40,575 bases of DNA, taken from positions 1-40,575 of the forward strand of contig NZ_SMKQ01000065.1 in assembly GCF_004348995.1 (NCBI RefSeq), given 5' to 3'. Within the stretch, counting starts at the first letter, position 1; each line of letters starts with the position of its first letter. Shown here piece by piece: positions 39,344 through 40,575 of this stretch. A program made the translations under genes and the position numbers. Source of the stretch: Nonomuraea terrae (GTDB lineage: Bacteria; Actinomycetota; Actinomycetes; Streptosporangiales; Streptosporangiaceae). The notes beneath the pieces were generated by a model that saw nothing but the letters and a program-made list of their open reading frames with translations, was not told the origin of the DNA and did not search any database.

Positions 39344-40575
39344 ATGAAGTCACGCCTCGTCCCCTTGCTCGCCGCCGCGCTGGCACTGGCCGGCGTGTCC
39401 GCGCCCGCGCACGCCGCCGACACCCCCGGTCTGCCCGGCAGGAACAACGCGATCACCGACGTGCCGGGCGTCCAGGTCGGGCAGGTGCAGTCCACTCGCG
39501 CTCCGTACCTGACCGGCACCACCGTCGTCTACACCCCGCGGATGTCCGTGACCGGCGTCGACCAGCGCGGCGGCGCGCCCGCCACGAAGGAGACGGACCT
39601 GCTCGACCCGCTCAACTCCAACCCCGGCGTGAACGCGGTGATGCTCGGCGGCAGCAGCATGTACGGCCTGTCCGCCGCCGACGGCGTGATCCGCTGGCTG
39701 GAGGAGCGCGGGGAGGGCGTCCCGGTCGGGTCCGGGGTCGCGCCGATCGTCCCCGCCGCCGACATCTACGACCTCGGCCGGGGCGGCGACTTCAAGGCCC
39801 GTACATCGCCTGCCTGGGGTTACCTGGCCGCCGAGGCCGCCAAGGAGGGGCCGGTACGGCAGGGCGTCGTCGGCGGGGGCGCGGGCGCCCGCGCCGGCGG
39901 CATGAAGGGCGGTGTCGGCACCGCCAGCGTCGTGCTCGACGACGGCGTGGTGGTCGGGGCGATCGTGGTGGTGAACGCGGCCGGTTCGCCGGTGGACCCT
40001 CGGGACTGCTCGCTGTTCGCCGCCCGGTACGAGCTGGCCGGTGAGTTCCGGGGGCTGCAGACGCCGAAGGCGAAGGAGTGCCGGGCCGAGGCCGGGACGG
40101 ACGCCCTGCCGATGAACACCACGATCGCCGTGGTGGCCACGAACGCCCCGCTGGAGAAGGCGGCGGCGGCTCGGATGGCGGGCAACTCCCACGACGGGCT
40201 GGCCCGCGCGATCAGCCCGATCCACACGCTGGGCGACGGTGACACGATCTTCGCCATGTCGACCGGCACCGGCACCCCGTTGCGGGTGAACAACCCCGCC
40301 GATTCCCGCCGGCTCAACCAGGTCTTCAACGCCGCCACCGACACGCTCGCCCGCGCCGTCGGCCACGCGATGCTGAACGCCCGTACCGTCGGCACCGCCA
40401 CGAGCTACTGCGACCGCTACCCGTCGGCCTGCGCCAAGCTCACTCCGCTGCCGGAGGACAAGCTGGGCGAGGCGCCGGAGGTGACCCAGGCGTCGGTGGA
40501 CGCCGCCGAGCAGAACCTCGACTCGGCCCCGCCCATCCCGAACGCCTCAGGCCAGGACGCGTCTCCGTCCCCGAC
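39344..40575 (+). CDS. Secreted P1-family (S58, DmpA-like) aminopeptidase, partial
   Basis: At least 410 residues, open at the window end. A signal peptide (1-24, LVPLLAAALALAGVSAPAHA) precedes NNAITDVPGVQVGQVQS, the standard start of P1/DmpA-like N-terminal-nucleophile hydrolases. Further family blocks are LLDPLNSNPGVNAVMLGGSSMYGLSAADGVIRWLEE, IVPAADIYDLGRGGDFKARTS, MKGGVGTASVVLDDGVVVGAIVVVNAAGSPVDP and LPMNTTIAVVATNAPL. Members mature by self-cleavage before a Ser/Thr and release N-terminal residues from peptides or cyclic amides. The ATG at 39344 has GAGGGAT upstream. Expected to be under the GntR-type operator at 39237-39251. Confidence 0.85.
   Translation, partial: MKSRLVPLLAAALALAGVSAPAHAADTPGLPGRNNAITDVPGVQVGQVQSTRAPYLTGTTVVYTPRMSVTGVDQRGGAPATKETDLLDPLNSNPGVNAVMLGGSSMYGLSAADGVIRWLEERGEGVPVGSGVAPIVPAADIYDLGRGGDFKARTSPAWGYLAAEAAKEGPVRQGVVGGGAGARAGGMKGGVGTASVVLDDGVVVGAIVVVNAAGSPVDPRDCSLFAARYELAGEFRGLQTPKAKECRAEAGTDALPMNTTIAVVATNAPLEKAAAARMAGNSHDGLARAISPIHTLGDGDTIFAMSTGTGTPLRVNNPADSRRLNQVFNAATDTLARAVGHAMLNARTVGTATSYCDRYPSACAKLTPLPEDKLGEAPEVTQASVDAAEQNLDSAPPIPNASGQDASPSP

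Noticed and set aside
1..40575. tRNA, rRNA, transposase, integrase or prophage genes
   Set aside because: None found on either strand; the window reads as chromosomal accessory and housekeeping genes without mobile-element hallmarks.

Overview
The window is very GC-rich, has strong third-position GC bias, uses GTG starts freely and appears to have several leaderless genes. This points to an actinomycete. The gene repertoire (KdpDE beside APC-type potassium carriers, DevR/DosR-like boxes, SAV_915-type small protein, many secreted hydrolases) fits a filamentous group such as Streptosporangiaceae/Nonomuraea, but that placement is inference. I see no rRNA, tRNA, CRISPR array, transposase or phage module.

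Layout. 0-2 kb: the start of a minus-strand gene with an apparent +1 frameshift, then a divergent DprA-like protein paired with a ComF-like phosphoribosyltransferase. 2-5 kb: a secreted LCAT-like lipase, a secreted GDPD-type phosphodiesterase and a TetR regulator. 5.1-7 kb: an ABC-F protein behind a leader that looks like ribosome-mediated attenuation (promoter, 9-codon leader ORF, competing hairpins, terminator). 7-15 kb, all minus strand: a methyltransferase behind a MerR/SoxR-type promoter, a KimA-like potassium importer, KdpE, KdpD with a coupled 16-residue leader ORF, and a second large APC carrier. No kdpFABC is present in the window.

15-22 kb: small stress-type genes: a SAV_915-like protein, an HTH protein with a palindrome over its start, three PPOX flavin-barrel proteins (one with a tandem VTGFE tail, one fused to an XRE HTH), an MFS carrier, a DoxX protein, a membrane protein, a 35-residue protein and a compact Acg-like nitroreductase. 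Four good and one weak match to the DevR/DosR box lie in this stretch, so I read much of it as a hypoxia/redox-dormancy regulon.

22-30 kb: a secreted calcineurin-type phosphoesterase, a secreted alpha/beta hydrolase, then a divergent GntR regulator and a tight three-gene operon: MatC-like carrier, class III CoA-transferase and fused AccD-AccA-type carboxyltransferase. This resembles a malonate (mat) operon in which both enzymes have been replaced by unrelated families. A shikimate/quinate dehydrogenase relic follows.

30-40.6 kb: a roughly 1 kb sparsely coding stretch with a 28-residue ORF behind a good promoter, then a complete dipeptide/oligopeptide ABC operon (lipoprotein, two permeases, two ATPases; the first permease carries a large extra membrane insertion). 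After it come an old-yellow-enzyme pseudogene that has lost its active-site motif, two small unassigned ORFs, a FadR/DasR-like operator and the start of a secreted P1-family (S58) peptidase cut by the window end.
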